This document shows, one piece after another, positions 1 to 9,211 of a stretch of 21,794 bases of DNA. The translations under genes were made by a program, and so were the position numbers. The notes beneath the pieces are model-generated. The model did no database searches, was not told the origin of the DNA, and saw nothing but the letters and a program-made list of their open reading frames with translations. Source of the stretch: Discostella pseudostelligera (lineage: Eukaryota; Bacillariophyta; Thalassiosirophyceae; Thalassiosirales; Thalassiosiraceae); assembly GCA_036940085.1 (NCBI GenBank), contig JALLBK010000982.1, positions 1-21,794 on the forward strand, given 5' to 3'. Position 1 is the stretch's first letter. Every line of letters begins with the position of its first letter.

Positions 1-287
1 CACTTTTCATTCTAAACTAAGCTCATAATTTTCAAACTGAGTTGATTGTCACTTGTGTGTACTTCCTCGTGCCCTCATCAGTACTACTGCATGTCTGGGT
101 CACTATGATGTGATTTGTTAGTGGAGATTACATTCCACATGGAGGCAGTCTGGTGAACCATGATGATGCTGGATGGCGGAATTTCCACCCTTGTAGAGAC
201 AATAACATCATAATAGTAGAGACAGTAATATCAGGCTATTTAACATGATAATAGCATATTCATGATGTGTATTCATTACATAATTCA
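1..287. other. 3' flank of the Crypton-like relic, no gene
   Basis: This AT-rich, CpG-poor stretch follows the end of the broken recombinase gene (minus strand). I see no coding potential, terminal inverted repeat or tRNA. It is probably the non-coding tail of the same element, since Crypton-type elements typically lack inverted termini, but the true edge of the element is not visible. The only internal structure is a short direct repeat at 193-232. Confidence 0.4.
193..232. repeat. Imperfect tandem direct repeat, period 22 bp
   Basis: GTAGAGACAATAACATCA at 193-210 recurs as GTAGAGACAGTAATATCA at 215-232. The two differences are both transitions. It lies just downstream of the relic recombinase gene and has no evident function. 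Confidence 0.6.
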
Positions 288-2853
288 TTAATGCTTATCA
301 TTTTCTTTTCCTTGCCTTGTTGCCCTCAAGCACTCCAGCTTCACCAACACCAGTTTGTTGTACACCATCCTTGCTGATATCTGACCATTTCTACTCTTTC
401 TATATGACACCGATTGCACCACCTGCTCTGGATTATTTGGATCTGCTATTTCTGTTGTTGTTTTGGTACGCATGAATGGAAACATCATATCTTGCCAGAT
501 AGCCGACCACAGCACAGTTACAGATTTACCATCCCAATTCTTACTCAATTCTAACCAGACACCCCTCTCCCTTCCAAAGTTATCCCGTCCACCGCTGTCA
601 AAGTGTTTGAAATGTAGGGGCTCCAATTCACCCAAAGGCAGAACGTTGTCATCTGCCACTCCAATCAGCCACAAGTTGATCAGGTGGATTAGTGTCATAC
701 TCATACCCTTTGGATATCTCCACATTGCTGGAAGAATATTGAACTTGTTATGGTGAAATCGGACTGTAAATCTCCACCGCTTCAACTGTCTCTTCATACG
801 AGCATGAACTAGTTGGTCTGATGTGCCATCATCAATTGAACTAGGGATTTCAATTGCATCCTTGCTTTCATCATGAAACAACTCAGTGCTGTCATGATTT
901 CCATCATCCTCGTCCCCAGATTGGCTCTGATTCACATTTTTATCACACTCTTCCACATATTAGTAATATCAGCCATGTGTGAATTGTCGCTTGGAGTACC
1001 ACCAACCTTTCTACCATCGAGCTCTCTCCTCAATGTATCCTCTAACCTTGCACTCAGCTTTGCCTCCATTTCTTCCATCTTTTGCATCACGCTCTCGAAT
1101 TTTGCAATAATAAGAATGTCAGCTGGAATACCAGTAAAATCGGGAGTATCAACAGTGCTATTCCATGGATATTTCACAGTGACACAGTCTTGGAGTGGCA
1201 TTGTCTCTAGCATAAAAATCGATGATCGGAGGTTGCTCATGCTATGCAAATTCTCCTCAAGGAATTGACGGTGATATCCAATGGATGCTATGGGCATCTT
1301 GAACAATAGAAAGACATTATCATTTGACTGTGCTTCCTCCGGCATCCAGTCCTTTATCCAACCATTAATCTGGTGATCTCTCTGCTCTCTCTCCGATCGG
1401 GATAATGAGCTGAAGTCGAAGTACGCTGGGCTTGCAGCAAATTCCTTATCTAATCTGGGGAGTCCAGAAACACATCTCCCGACAAATTGATCACCTGCAT
1501 TTTCATACTTGATGTATCAACCTGTCACACCCGGCAATGCCCAATTTTCACGTAGGCAAATAGATGATATTGGAGGAGGGCAAGAGGTTGTGCCAGTGGA
1601 GATGTGAGTGACAGCTCCTTTTCAGATTGAATGAATACCAAAATCAGTTGACGGAATACCCAAAGCAGCAAAGTTCTCTCTATGATCATCATGCGACACC
1701 ACTTCTCCCAGAATCTTGTTCAGCCAATCGTAATGTCCTGATCCTTCAAAGAGATCACATTGCCCAGCCAAGATGATTGGTTTGTTGATTAGGAGCTGGG
1801 CAATAGCAAGGACTGGACAGGTGTATGGGCAGTGACTATTGGCATAGAGATGCCATGGGTGATTGATATTTTTGGATCCATCTTGATCAGTCTTTGTCTT
1901 GCCCATATCAATCATGATGGCATCATTTTGGAAATAGATAGCATTGATCTTAACATCAACAATGAACGCGGCTTGAGCGATGAGGTTCCACTCCAGAATG
2001 AGGAAGGTATGGGGCGTGACATGCTCCGGCTTCTCGCTTTCAAATAAAATCTTTGCCAAGAGTTTGTATGTGGCAAATGGCAATGGCTTTTTCCCCTCCG
2101 CTAGGGACAACCCAACTCGCCCTTCTGCTGAGCTCCCTTCCTCCTCCTCATTCCCTTCTTGTATCTGGAGAGGCGCGTCCACAAATCCTTCCTTACCTCA
2201 TTCTTATCTTTGCTGATAAAAGACATGATGAATAGATGTAGATGTGCAAGAGCAGAGCATGCTCCATTGTATGATGAGGGCGCCAATCTTACTTCAGCCT
2301 CCCCCTTGATGGCAAATGTAACTGCAGCATCGGGATCTTCTCCATCTGTAGGCATTGGCTTCTTTGTCTTGATTGTCTTCTTAAATGAACCCAGGTATCG
2401 TGTGAAGATTTCAAATGAAAGCCTATCCAACTTCACAGGTGCAGTTGACTCATCGGATTGAACGATTGATACCAAACTCTCCCAGCACATGTTCTACAAA
2501 TGTTCCCTCTTCTTACTTTGCTTCCCCCTCTTTGTTTTGATGGTACGGTCAAGGTTGTAAGCATCCTCCAATTTTGGAAGAAGTGTCGGCTCAAGTATTT
2601 TGTCATATTTCAGCCTCCTATCAAATAGCCACACCATGAATGTAATATTCTGACCCAAATATCCACTTCAAGTGGATGGTGCCACTCTCATATCATTGTC
2701 TAGCTGCTGAGCCTCCTCATCCAAAGTGAGCCACACAGTGAATGCATCGTATTCCTCCTCCTCATCTGAGGGATTTTTCAGGTTGTTGATGTCTACAAGT
2801 GGGGTTGTCATGATTGCAATGGGAGGTGGTATTGATGGTATCGGTATTGGCAT
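288..2853 (-). pseudogene. Crypton-like tyrosine recombinase, multiply broken
   Basis: Joined conceptually, the minus strand encodes one transposon protein in pieces. First comes an acidic N-terminus (EEEEYDAF near 2760), then a helical core-binding-like region (about 2665-2130), then a catalytic tyrosine-recombinase domain (about 2100-1500) with FATYKLLAKILFESE, a GKTKTDQDG hairpin whose Lys is the likely catalytic lysine, and HSI-stop-KG where HxxR is expected. A C-terminal region with a possible DNA-binding segment (about 800-550) follows. Breaks are TGA at 2668-2670, TAG at 2494-2496, a frameshift near 2111-2113 inside a GGG run, TGA at 1622-1624 (the HxxR arginine), TGA at 1517-1519 (just before the Tyr of YIKYE) and a frameshift between about 962 and 932. 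The box I arginine also appears replaced by Gln (WNLIAQAAF). The first ATG in frame is at 2853; 2811 is an alternative. Stramenopile Cryptons are a known group, so the class is likely, but a DIRS-derived recombinase is not excluded. Confidence 0.8.
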
Positions 2854-2892
2854 CGTATCGGTGGTATTGATGATTGATGGTATTGATTGATG
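2825..2892. repeat. Low-complexity GGTATTGATG-type minisatellite
   Basis: Variants of GGTATTGATG, GGTATCGGTATTGG and GATTGATGG follow each other here. On the minus strand the stretch reads as an Ile/Pro-rich lead (PIPIPSIPPP) at the very start of the relic recombinase. It may therefore be a late expansion at the 5' end of the element and not ancestral coding sequence. Confidence 0.6.
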
Positions 2893-2911
2893 TTTGTGCA
2901 GATGTCTGCCT

Positions 2912-2953
2912 CCAAGTGGAAGTACACGTGGAAGATGAGTGCACACGTGGAAG
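2912..2953. promoter_or_regulatory. Cluster of CACGTG boxes upstream of the relic
   Basis: CCAAGTGGAAG (2912-2922), ACACGTGGAAG (2924-2934) and ACACGTGGAAG (2943-2953) are successive near-copies. CACGTG is the G-box bound by bHLH and some bZIP factors. The cluster lies 60-100 bp before the first ATG of the minus-strand element, so it could be a promoter remnant. That role is an inference from position only. Confidence 0.35.
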
Positions 2954-3008
2954 TACTGAGATTATTAACATGTCTGTTATGTATCCAGGACACTATCCGA
3001 AAATGGTG

Positions 3009-3034
3009 TTAAATATTCGCAATCGAATATTTAA
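3009..3034. repeat. Perfect inverted repeat, 11-bp arms, 4-nt loop
   Basis: TTAAATATTCG (3009-3019), loop CAAT, then CGAATATTTAA (3024-3034). The arms match perfectly. It lies between the Crypton relic and the Gag fragment. It has no T- or U-rich tail, so a terminator role is not supported; it may mark an element edge. Confidence 0.7.
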
Positions 3035-3186
3035 ATCCGTCAAGTTTTTGGCGACACTAGAAATGCAGCTCATAAATTACAACTACTTTCTAGAGTCACT
3101 GTTCAATAGTGATTACTGAATTCTATTAATGAATCGAAACAAGACAGTTTCGAAAGCGAATTCATTCTAGTGAGTTATTCATTCTA

Positions 3187-3640
3187 ATGACTAATCCCGA
3201 GCAAGAAACGCGGAAGTCGGTGGCGGAATGCGCTGTGACGACGGTCCAGGGCCAACCAACCAACCAAGACATTGACCTTTTGGAAGATGAGCTCATCGCA
3301 ATTGCATCAAACTTTCACTCCGAATTGGGGGGAGGATCGCATGGCCATGCGGGTTTGGTAAAGAGCGCTGCCGATTACGAAATACTGGCACCGGGTACAC
3401 CATTTGTCTTTCCTGCAAACCCGGGTGTTTATCCACAAGGAGTCTTTCCAGCAGCACAACGCAGACAATGGGAAGCGGAACACAATGCACTCATCCGACA
3501 GTTCCAGACATGTGTCAGAGCGAGCAAAGGCCTCAAGGATCTCATTTGGAAAGCAATCGACGAGGATTATCTGTTAGAATTGAAAGAGGAAGGCATTGCA
3601 TACTTGAACGTGATGCCTCTTCAAATGTTGACTCACCTCT
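3187..3640 (+). pseudogene. Ty1/copia-type Gag, N-terminal fragment
   Basis: The reading frame starts with ATG at 3187 and stays open for about 150 residues. It shows the Gag layout familiar from diatom copia-like elements: a leader, an LGGGSHGHAGL segment (about residues 47-57), a PGTPFVFPANPGVYP segment (about 74-88), a helix with EAEHNALIRQFQ, and KGLKDLIWKAIDEDYLLEL leading into LNVMPLQMLTHL near 3640. After that the match stops abruptly; the remaining 24 codons to TAA look unrelated, and no zinc knuckle, protease, integrase or reverse transcriptase follows. It is therefore a truncated fragment. Its sequence is CpG-rich and free of stops, unlike the relic to its left, which points to a younger insertion. 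I recognise it by motif resemblance, not by a search. Confidence 0.65.
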
Positions 3641-4430
3641 GCAATCATCTTCCCCATCGTTACAATCCTCATTGTAGTTGGCCTCATCCTCTAATGGTCC
3701 TTTGTGGGTAATGTATTCCCCTCTGTCCTCATCGTCGTCATTGCTTTTGCTTGCTGATACTTTGTTGCCATTGTCGCCATAATTTCCTTCGCCATATTTT
3801 GGAGGATTGTTATCTGCACTAACACCTCCACCAACACCTGCACCAACACCACCAGAAGGACCATAAAGTATATCCCAATTGAACATCTTCTTTAGCATCC
3901 ACTGGTCAAAATCATCTTCAGACCTTCCAGATGGGAAGCCATATTCACCCAGGACAGATTTTTCACGCACTCGAGCCTTCACCGCATCCTTCAGTAGACT
4001 GTCCTTTTTTGGCCTTCTTTATTGCTTCTTTTGCCCTTGCAATAATGGCTGTTCTGGACAACTGACTTTGAGGGCGGTTTTCAAATAAGCGCTGAATGAG
4101 GCTGCCAGTGATGTTGTCACCAGCCACCAATGCTTTGCCATACTGCTGATGCAACCTCTCTGGGATCACCCACCTAGTACCAGACTTAGTTTCCTCGGGA
4201 ACCCACATGTTGGAATACACAGACATTCGTTTCATGAATTTCTCTGCCTGACATAATTTCTCTTTCGCCGTGATACAATTTCAAGCACGTTGCTCCCTGC
4301 TTTTTCGCGTTCATGCTCTGTTGTGAAATCATGTTGAATGTTTCAACACAAATGGCGCTCCGCAATTCACATATGACAGAGAAATTGAACTTGCCCTCTG
4401 AACGAGGATGCTTCTTCCCGGACATGATCA
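3640..4430 (-). pseudogene. Broken minus-strand gene of unknown identity
   Basis: Three partly overlapping minus-strand frames read as one broken protein. The first opens at an ATG near 4422 (MSGKKHPRSEG) and gives a helical stretch to about 4270. A frame change there continues as KLCQAEKFMKRMSVYSNMW and WVIPERLHQQYGKAL. A second change near 4005-4010, at an A-run on this strand, continues as DAVKARVREKSVLGEYGFP and a Gly- and Asp/Glu-rich tail ending against the Gag fragment. The low CpG content resembles the neighbouring relic, so it could belong to a mobile element. I do not recognise the family and assign no function. A real spliced gene is less likely because the frame changes lack clear GT-AG pairs. 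Confidence 0.35.
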
Positions 4431-5192
4431 CGTAGGGTGGCCGAGGCAAAGTGGTGGTTGATATTCGATATGGATATGGAGGGTGGAGGTGGATGGTGGA
4501 TAGTAGTACAAGTGGTATGGTATTGGATGGTGGGGAAGTCGAGAGGTCGTCTGTCACTGTTGTCTCTCCCGTCCTTACAGTTTGTATTTGTGTCGACATC
4601 AACAGATCATCTGTCAGAATTGGAAAGAAAATTTCGAAGGATGGATTTCGTTCGTCTGTCAATGTCGCGAAGGGCCTGACGACAACGAGACGAGAAGGAA
4701 GTCAAGAAGAAGAGAGGAACTGTGGAAGAGTAGAATGACCCATAAGAAATAATGTTGTTGGCAGTTTCTCGGTTTGCTGTTCTATTTCCTTCCCGTCTGT
4801 GAGAAACCAGATAAATTCGAATTTCAATGACATCCGTTCAGTACTTTAGACACATATCAATGATAGGAATTCGTAGACGATGTCCTGATCTTGAGAAAGG
4901 TGTGTCTCAAAATGATTTGAGAAGGGAAACCAAATTTTCACTTTCACGGCCAAAGTGAGAAAAAAATGTTGGACCCGGCAGATGCATCGCACCCTTCCTT
5001 CCCACAAGCAACACCGACTGCCACCATCGACAAGCCAACGAGACGAAAGAATCATCTTCTTGTGAGCCTGAATTCGTAGGAGTAGTCGACAGTGCCTAAT
5101 AATACACTGGATGAAACAAAAGGAGGTAGGACGTTCAACATTTACGGTGGAGAGACATTGAAGAGGAGTTCAATTATTATTGATTGAAAGAT
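4431..5192. other. Non-coding stretch before the membrane-protein gene
   Basis: The first part (about 4440-4540) is a GGTGG/GGATGG-rich simple sequence. Two small perfect hairpins follow: TCTCAAA/TTTGAGA at 4905-4922 (4-nt loop) and TCACTTT/AAAGTGA at 4938-4958 (7-nt loop). The rest should contain the promoter of the gene starting at 5193. I see no convincing gene; frames here are short and open mainly because of the simple repeat. Confidence 0.45.
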
Positions 5193-5795
5193 ATGATGGT
5201 GGGGATACAGAGCATCGCCTTGCTGATAGGCTTAACTGCATTGTCGGACGATTTATTCGTCGTCGATGCCACCACAACTGCTGGGAGAAGTTTGCAGTGG
5301 CAACAACCTCCTCCACCTGGACCGCCGGGAGGCAATTGGGTGTGGGTTTCAGTGGAAAAGACCGAGCCAACTGTTGGAGAGTATATTTCGACCACTGGAG
5401 CGACGGAGGCTGAAGTTGAAGAAGTTGAGGCTGAGGCTAGTGATCACTCCGGGACCAGTGTCAGTGAAGCCAGGACGGTTGAAGAATCGGCTCAACAAGA
5501 AGGATCTACCCTCTCCACTGGTGCCATTGCTGGAATCGCCGCGGGTGCCGTAGCTCTTGTTGCTGCGGCAATGTTGCTTGCAAAGAAGAAACGATCGAAT
5601 GCTAACAATGAAATCGATCCCGAGGAGAGTGATCTTATGTTCGACGAAGATAACGATGCAGACATCCCACCACCTCCTCCCCTAGAGGCTAATGAAGACG
5701 ATATTGAAATTGGTGCTGATTTCTTCCAATTATGTGGTGGTGGAGTGGAGGACATTTCGGTTGCTCGATCAGATGATGATCTCAAATCGGTTTAA
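5193..5795 (+). CDS. Single-pass membrane protein with acidic tail, unknown function
   Basis: The product is 200 residues. Residues 1-26 look like a signal peptide (hydrophobic IALLIGLTAL). A short lumenal part follows with a proline-rich patch PPPPGPPGG (39-47) and an acidic Glu/Ala region (72-104). A clear membrane span runs from about 110 to 130 (TGAIAGIAAGAVALVAAAML) with stop-transfer KKKR at 131-134. The cytosolic tail of about 65 residues is acidic and holds PPPPP at 159-163, a possible SH3 or WW ligand. I expect a type I topology at the plasma membrane or an endomembrane. ATG at 5193 is followed by a second ATG codon; either could serve. No enzyme motif is visible and I do not recognise the family. 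There is no intron. Confidence 0.7.
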   Translation: MMVGIQSIALLIGLTALSDDLFVVDATTTAGRSLQWQQPPPPGPPGGNWVWVSVEKTEPTVGEYISTTGATEAEVEEVEAEASDHSGTSVSEARTVEESAQQEGSTLSTGAIAGIAAGAVALVAAAMLLAKKKRSNANNEIDPEESDLMFDEDNDADIPPPPPLEANEDDIEIGADFFQLCGGGVEDISVARSDDDLKSV

Positions 5796-6453
5796 AATGA
5801 TTTTGATGGATCACGTTGTTTTGTTGTACTCAGTCTCAGAGAAGGTGCCTTCGAGTTCTGATGTAATAGATCTCTGTTGTTTACCACGTAGAAGGAGATG
5901 CTTGTCATATTACATATAATAAGTTTTAGATGGGGCATCTTCTTTATTCCATTCAGCCGAGAGTCAAAATTTGTGAATATGTTCTAGTACTAATGGTCAA
6001 GAGATTATGAGACTGTCTTATCTAGTGACGAATTTCAAGGATCATTGCATTTCTCGCATGATCTCCGTTGCTGAGTGATCATTGCGACCTGGAGTAGATT
6101 TCAACTCATGATAGAACCGGTTTAGGTGACTGCAATACATGTTCATCACGAAGTTACCCGCAGCACCGGTTTGGGAGATATCATGATGCAACTGAAGCAG
6201 CAGATCTATATTACATGGGATCTCTTTGCAGCTCATTGCATTTACTAATTCACAATTATTGTTCTATCTCTAAAAAGGAGGTTGCGACAATCCATGAAAT
6301 GTATTCCTCCAGACTGAGCCTTGATGACGCAAGATCCCAGAAGTCGATGTCGATCCAAGCAAGTTCTACAGAGAGCCAAATCTTGACTTGATGCCATTCA
6401 CGACAGAGTGATGACACTGTGTCTCTAGACCACGGCGACAAGAACGGAGGGTG
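5796..6453. other. Intergenic region between convergent genes
   Basis: This should hold the 3' ends of the membrane-protein gene (+) and the RING gene (-). Small minus-strand frames at 6042-6236 and 6256-6441 exist, but the second lacks an ATG and neither has recognisable motifs, so I do not call them genes. No RNA gene was found. Confidence 0.5.
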
Positions 6454-8621
6454 TTAGACCCCTGTACCATCCCCCGAAGATACCACTTCCTCTTCATCAT
6501 GATGCAAAGCTGTGTGACCACCTTCACCGGATCCATCGTCGCTCGAATCAGACGACGACGACGACTCAGAGGAGGACGACTCNGACGACGACGACGACTC
6601 AGAGGAGGACGACTCCTCATCTGCTTCGCTTTCATATGGGCCATATGGATGACCTACGTTTGGTGGCACTGCCTGCTGAGTGGCTGTTTCACTAGACGAT
6701 TCCTCTTGATCTCCCCCAATATCTTGCGGCGGCGGCGGCTGCTGCTCTTGCTGTCGCGAATCCTGCATACTCATGGCAATCGCCATCGCAAGCTGTTCTT
6801 CCTCGGACACCCCCCTCATCAATAGTGCGGCTGTGTCCAACTGTGTTGAGGATACGCCCCTTCGGGCCTGTCGTCGCATTAAACGGTTGATTCCACGAAC
6901 ACTGGAAGGTGGTCTGGCGCCACCATATCCAAAGACTTCGGCATTCACGGCCTCACCGCCACTGTCATTGTCATCAGGTTCATTGCTCCCGCTAGTACGT
7001 CTCGAGAATCGTCTACCAGGAAGATGACGACGGGTACGCTGAGCGGTTTCGTCGTCCAAACCAAGGATGAACGCAGCTTCCAATCTCATCAATTCTTCCA
7101 GATTACGATTCCTACCCCCACCACCAACAACAACACCGCCACCACCACTAAGGTTGGAATGTTCCAAGGCACGCAATAGTCTGCCCAGATTATTGGCTGC
7201 CCCCACCGACCTTCCAACTCCTCTATCCTCATAGTCATCTTCATCACCATCCTGGTCCCCCACCAAACCATCACCGGCTCTACCATTTGCAGCAGCGCCC
7301 AGTCGTTCCAGCAGTGCCGTCAATTCCGCCAACCGAGCCTCTCTCATCCGACTTCTCATACCTGACTCACTACCATACCATTCCTGGACATGTCGCATCC
7401 GTGCCTCCTCGGCCTCACTTTCCATTCGACGGTGTGTATCATGGGATAATTGGGCACGCATTTCCGATTCAAGTGCACGTCGATCGTCGGGACTAATGGC
7501 TAGTAATTGAATTGCCGTCGATGCATCCGAGGGTTCAAGCTCTTCCGAGGACGCTCCCCCAAACAGGCGTATTGGTGTCCGAGGTAGATCGGATGCACCA
7601 GTCCCAGCCGAGGAGGAATTCGATGAATTACTAAATGTTCGTGATCGATTGTATTGATCTAACGACGATCCAAACCCACCACCCCCCGGTTTATCATTGT
7701 CTGATCCCTGAGTATCACTCCGATAAATACTACTATTTTCACGAGATGGACTCTCGCCATGCAACTCCTTCAATCGATTCTGTATCGTCGCCTCAATCAC
7801 ACGTTGTTCCTCCTCTTCTCGCAATGCCACATCCTCCTCATCCATCCGTCGTTGCACCACCACTACCATCTTTGGATTATTACAAAATGGACAACAAGTC
7901 AGTTTGTCCTTGGGCGGTTTAATTTGCAAATAGCATTCTGTACAAAGAGTGGCATTGCAGCAGTTGGAGACATTGGTTTCGGGATAGAACATGAAACAGA
8001 TAGGGCATTCGCGATCGGTTTTGGTAAGACGAGAGTCGGTGCCTTTGAGACGAGCGGCGAGATGACCGTTGGAGATGAGACGACGGATTTGCTTTGGATC
8101 CCATTCGCAGGTTGGATAGAGGCTATTGATGTAGTGCAAAAGTAAGTGTTGATAATACAGGGGGAGGTAAGACATAAGACATAATAACGATGAGAATTGG
8201 AGCAAAAAGTCAACATTGCAGAGGAGATTCAACAAGAGAGAACTCACCCAGAAGGTTGACACCGAGCATCCAACTCAGCACGCGTCAAGCCCAAACCTCC
8301 CCCGCTACTTTTGAAGGGTGATGGCAGTGACACGACAGCTGACTGCAAGTGCTGCAATATTGACGATCCCGGTGATCGATTGCTACTACTGCCACCAATA
8401 CTACTCGTCGAAGCGTTATTATTCGATCCACCCCCGGTGATTCTGTGACTTAGCCCTGGAGTTCCCATAACTGATGTGCTAGATGATGAAGTTGTTGCCG
8501 CAGTCGTCGGTGACGAGAGTCTGCGACTACTACTGATGCCGCCGCCGCCGCCAGCACTGCCACCGATGCTATCACGTCGTACATGACCCCCATTCGAGGG
8601 AGACGAAGAGGAGTTGCCCAT
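6454..8621 (-). CDS. SIP5/DA2-like RING protein with UIM (2 exons)
   Basis: The gene has exon 1 at 8621-8248 and exon 2 at 8122-6454. The 125-bp intron (8247-8123) has donor TGG|GTGAGT and acceptor AATAG; joining restores QPSG|LYPTCEWD, the conserved run of this family. The product is 680 residues. MGNSSSS at the start fits N-myristoylation. A Ser/Gly-rich lead follows, then a C4-type RING at 164-205 (CPIC, CCNATLCTEC, CPFC), EQRVIEATIQNRLKE, a Ser/Gly/Arg-rich middle, LEELMRLEAAFILGL at 466-480, and a ubiquitin-interacting motif SEEEQLAMAIAMSMQDS at 564-580. The tail is a Ser/Glu repeat containing one undetermined base. Yeast Sip5 and plant DA2 share the MGN start, RING and LEEL helix; DA2 is an E3 ligase limiting organ growth. 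By inference this is a membrane-associated ubiquitin ligase. It diverges from MZM1 to its right. Confidence 0.82.
6551..6615. repeat. Identical 32-bp copies around a single N
   Basis: Positions 6551-6582 and 6584-6615 are identical, with one undetermined base at 6583 between them. Each holds a GAC run and AGAGGAGGACGACTC. With the N the period is 33 bp, so the RING protein frame is kept and its Ser-rich tail gains 11 residues per unit. A single N between perfect copies suggests an assembly join as well as a real repeat. Confidence 0.85.
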
Positions 8622-9211
8622 GGTTGCAAACGATTCTCAATGACGACTATGCTGGCTGCTATGCGAACGGGAGGTGGAGGTACGAGATGATGAGTGCGTG
8701 GCCAGGGAGGCAAGGCAAACCAATCAATGATCTTGTTCGTTTTGTTCCGCCTGCAGATGAATGCAGCAGAGAAGAAGGAAGAAGAGAACTGCTCGGATCG
8801 CTCGGTGCCAGCGAGCCGACCATCATCGTGCAGCAGAGCAGACGGCAGACAGAGACAGAGACCGCGCCAAATACCGACACTTTTTGGATCAATTTTAGCG
8901 AGCAAATATGGCGGGAGAGGTAGGTTTCTCGAATTTGAAATTCAATTTAGAATTAGCGCCAAATGTAGCTACTATGGAGCCCATACTTAGAAAAATCATT
9001 CTTGTTCCTTCACGTAAACAAGATGTCTGTCTGACGTCAGGTTCGGCGCAAATCTTTTCCCGCGCAATCTTTTCCCGCCACACCACGGCCACCACAAATC
9101 CAAAATCCAAGCAACACATCGCGACAATAATATGAACAGAACCATGAATTGAATCGACCATCGACCAGCTCCATCGAGACTGCACCAGAGAGACACCCCT
9201 CGTTGATAGCA
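8622..9211. promoter_or_regulatory. Divergent promoter region, RING gene / MZM1
   Basis: These 590 bp separate two head-to-head starts. Visible sites are a perfect palindromic CRE TGACGTCA at 9032-9039 and two E2F-like boxes, TTTTCCCGC at 9055-9063 and TTTTCCCGCC at 9070-9079, inside a 15-bp direct repeat (CGCAA(A)TCTTTTCCCGC). A weaker GGCGGGAGA lies near 8910. Site identities are by consensus; activity is inferred. Confidence 0.5.

Noticed and set aside
3630..3645. GAG|GTGAGT on the minus strand as a splice donor of the broken gene at 3640-4430
   Set aside because: The bases belong to the Gag codons for LTHL on the other strand; no matching acceptor or downstream exon was seen.
4905..4958. 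Two small perfect hairpins as a possible terminator or RNA gene
   Set aside because: Arms of 7 bp are expected by chance in a window this size; no conserved RNA structure is evident.
6042..6441. Two small minus-strand open frames after the RING gene
   Set aside because: One lacks an ATG, neither has recognisable features, and they fall in the expected 3' region.
8123..8262. Extension of the RING frame upstream of LYPTCEWD with a hydrophobic Leu-rich start
   Set aside because: It is the translated intron. A GTGAGT donor at 8247 and an AATAG acceptor at 8123 join exon 1 to give the conserved QPSG-LYP run.
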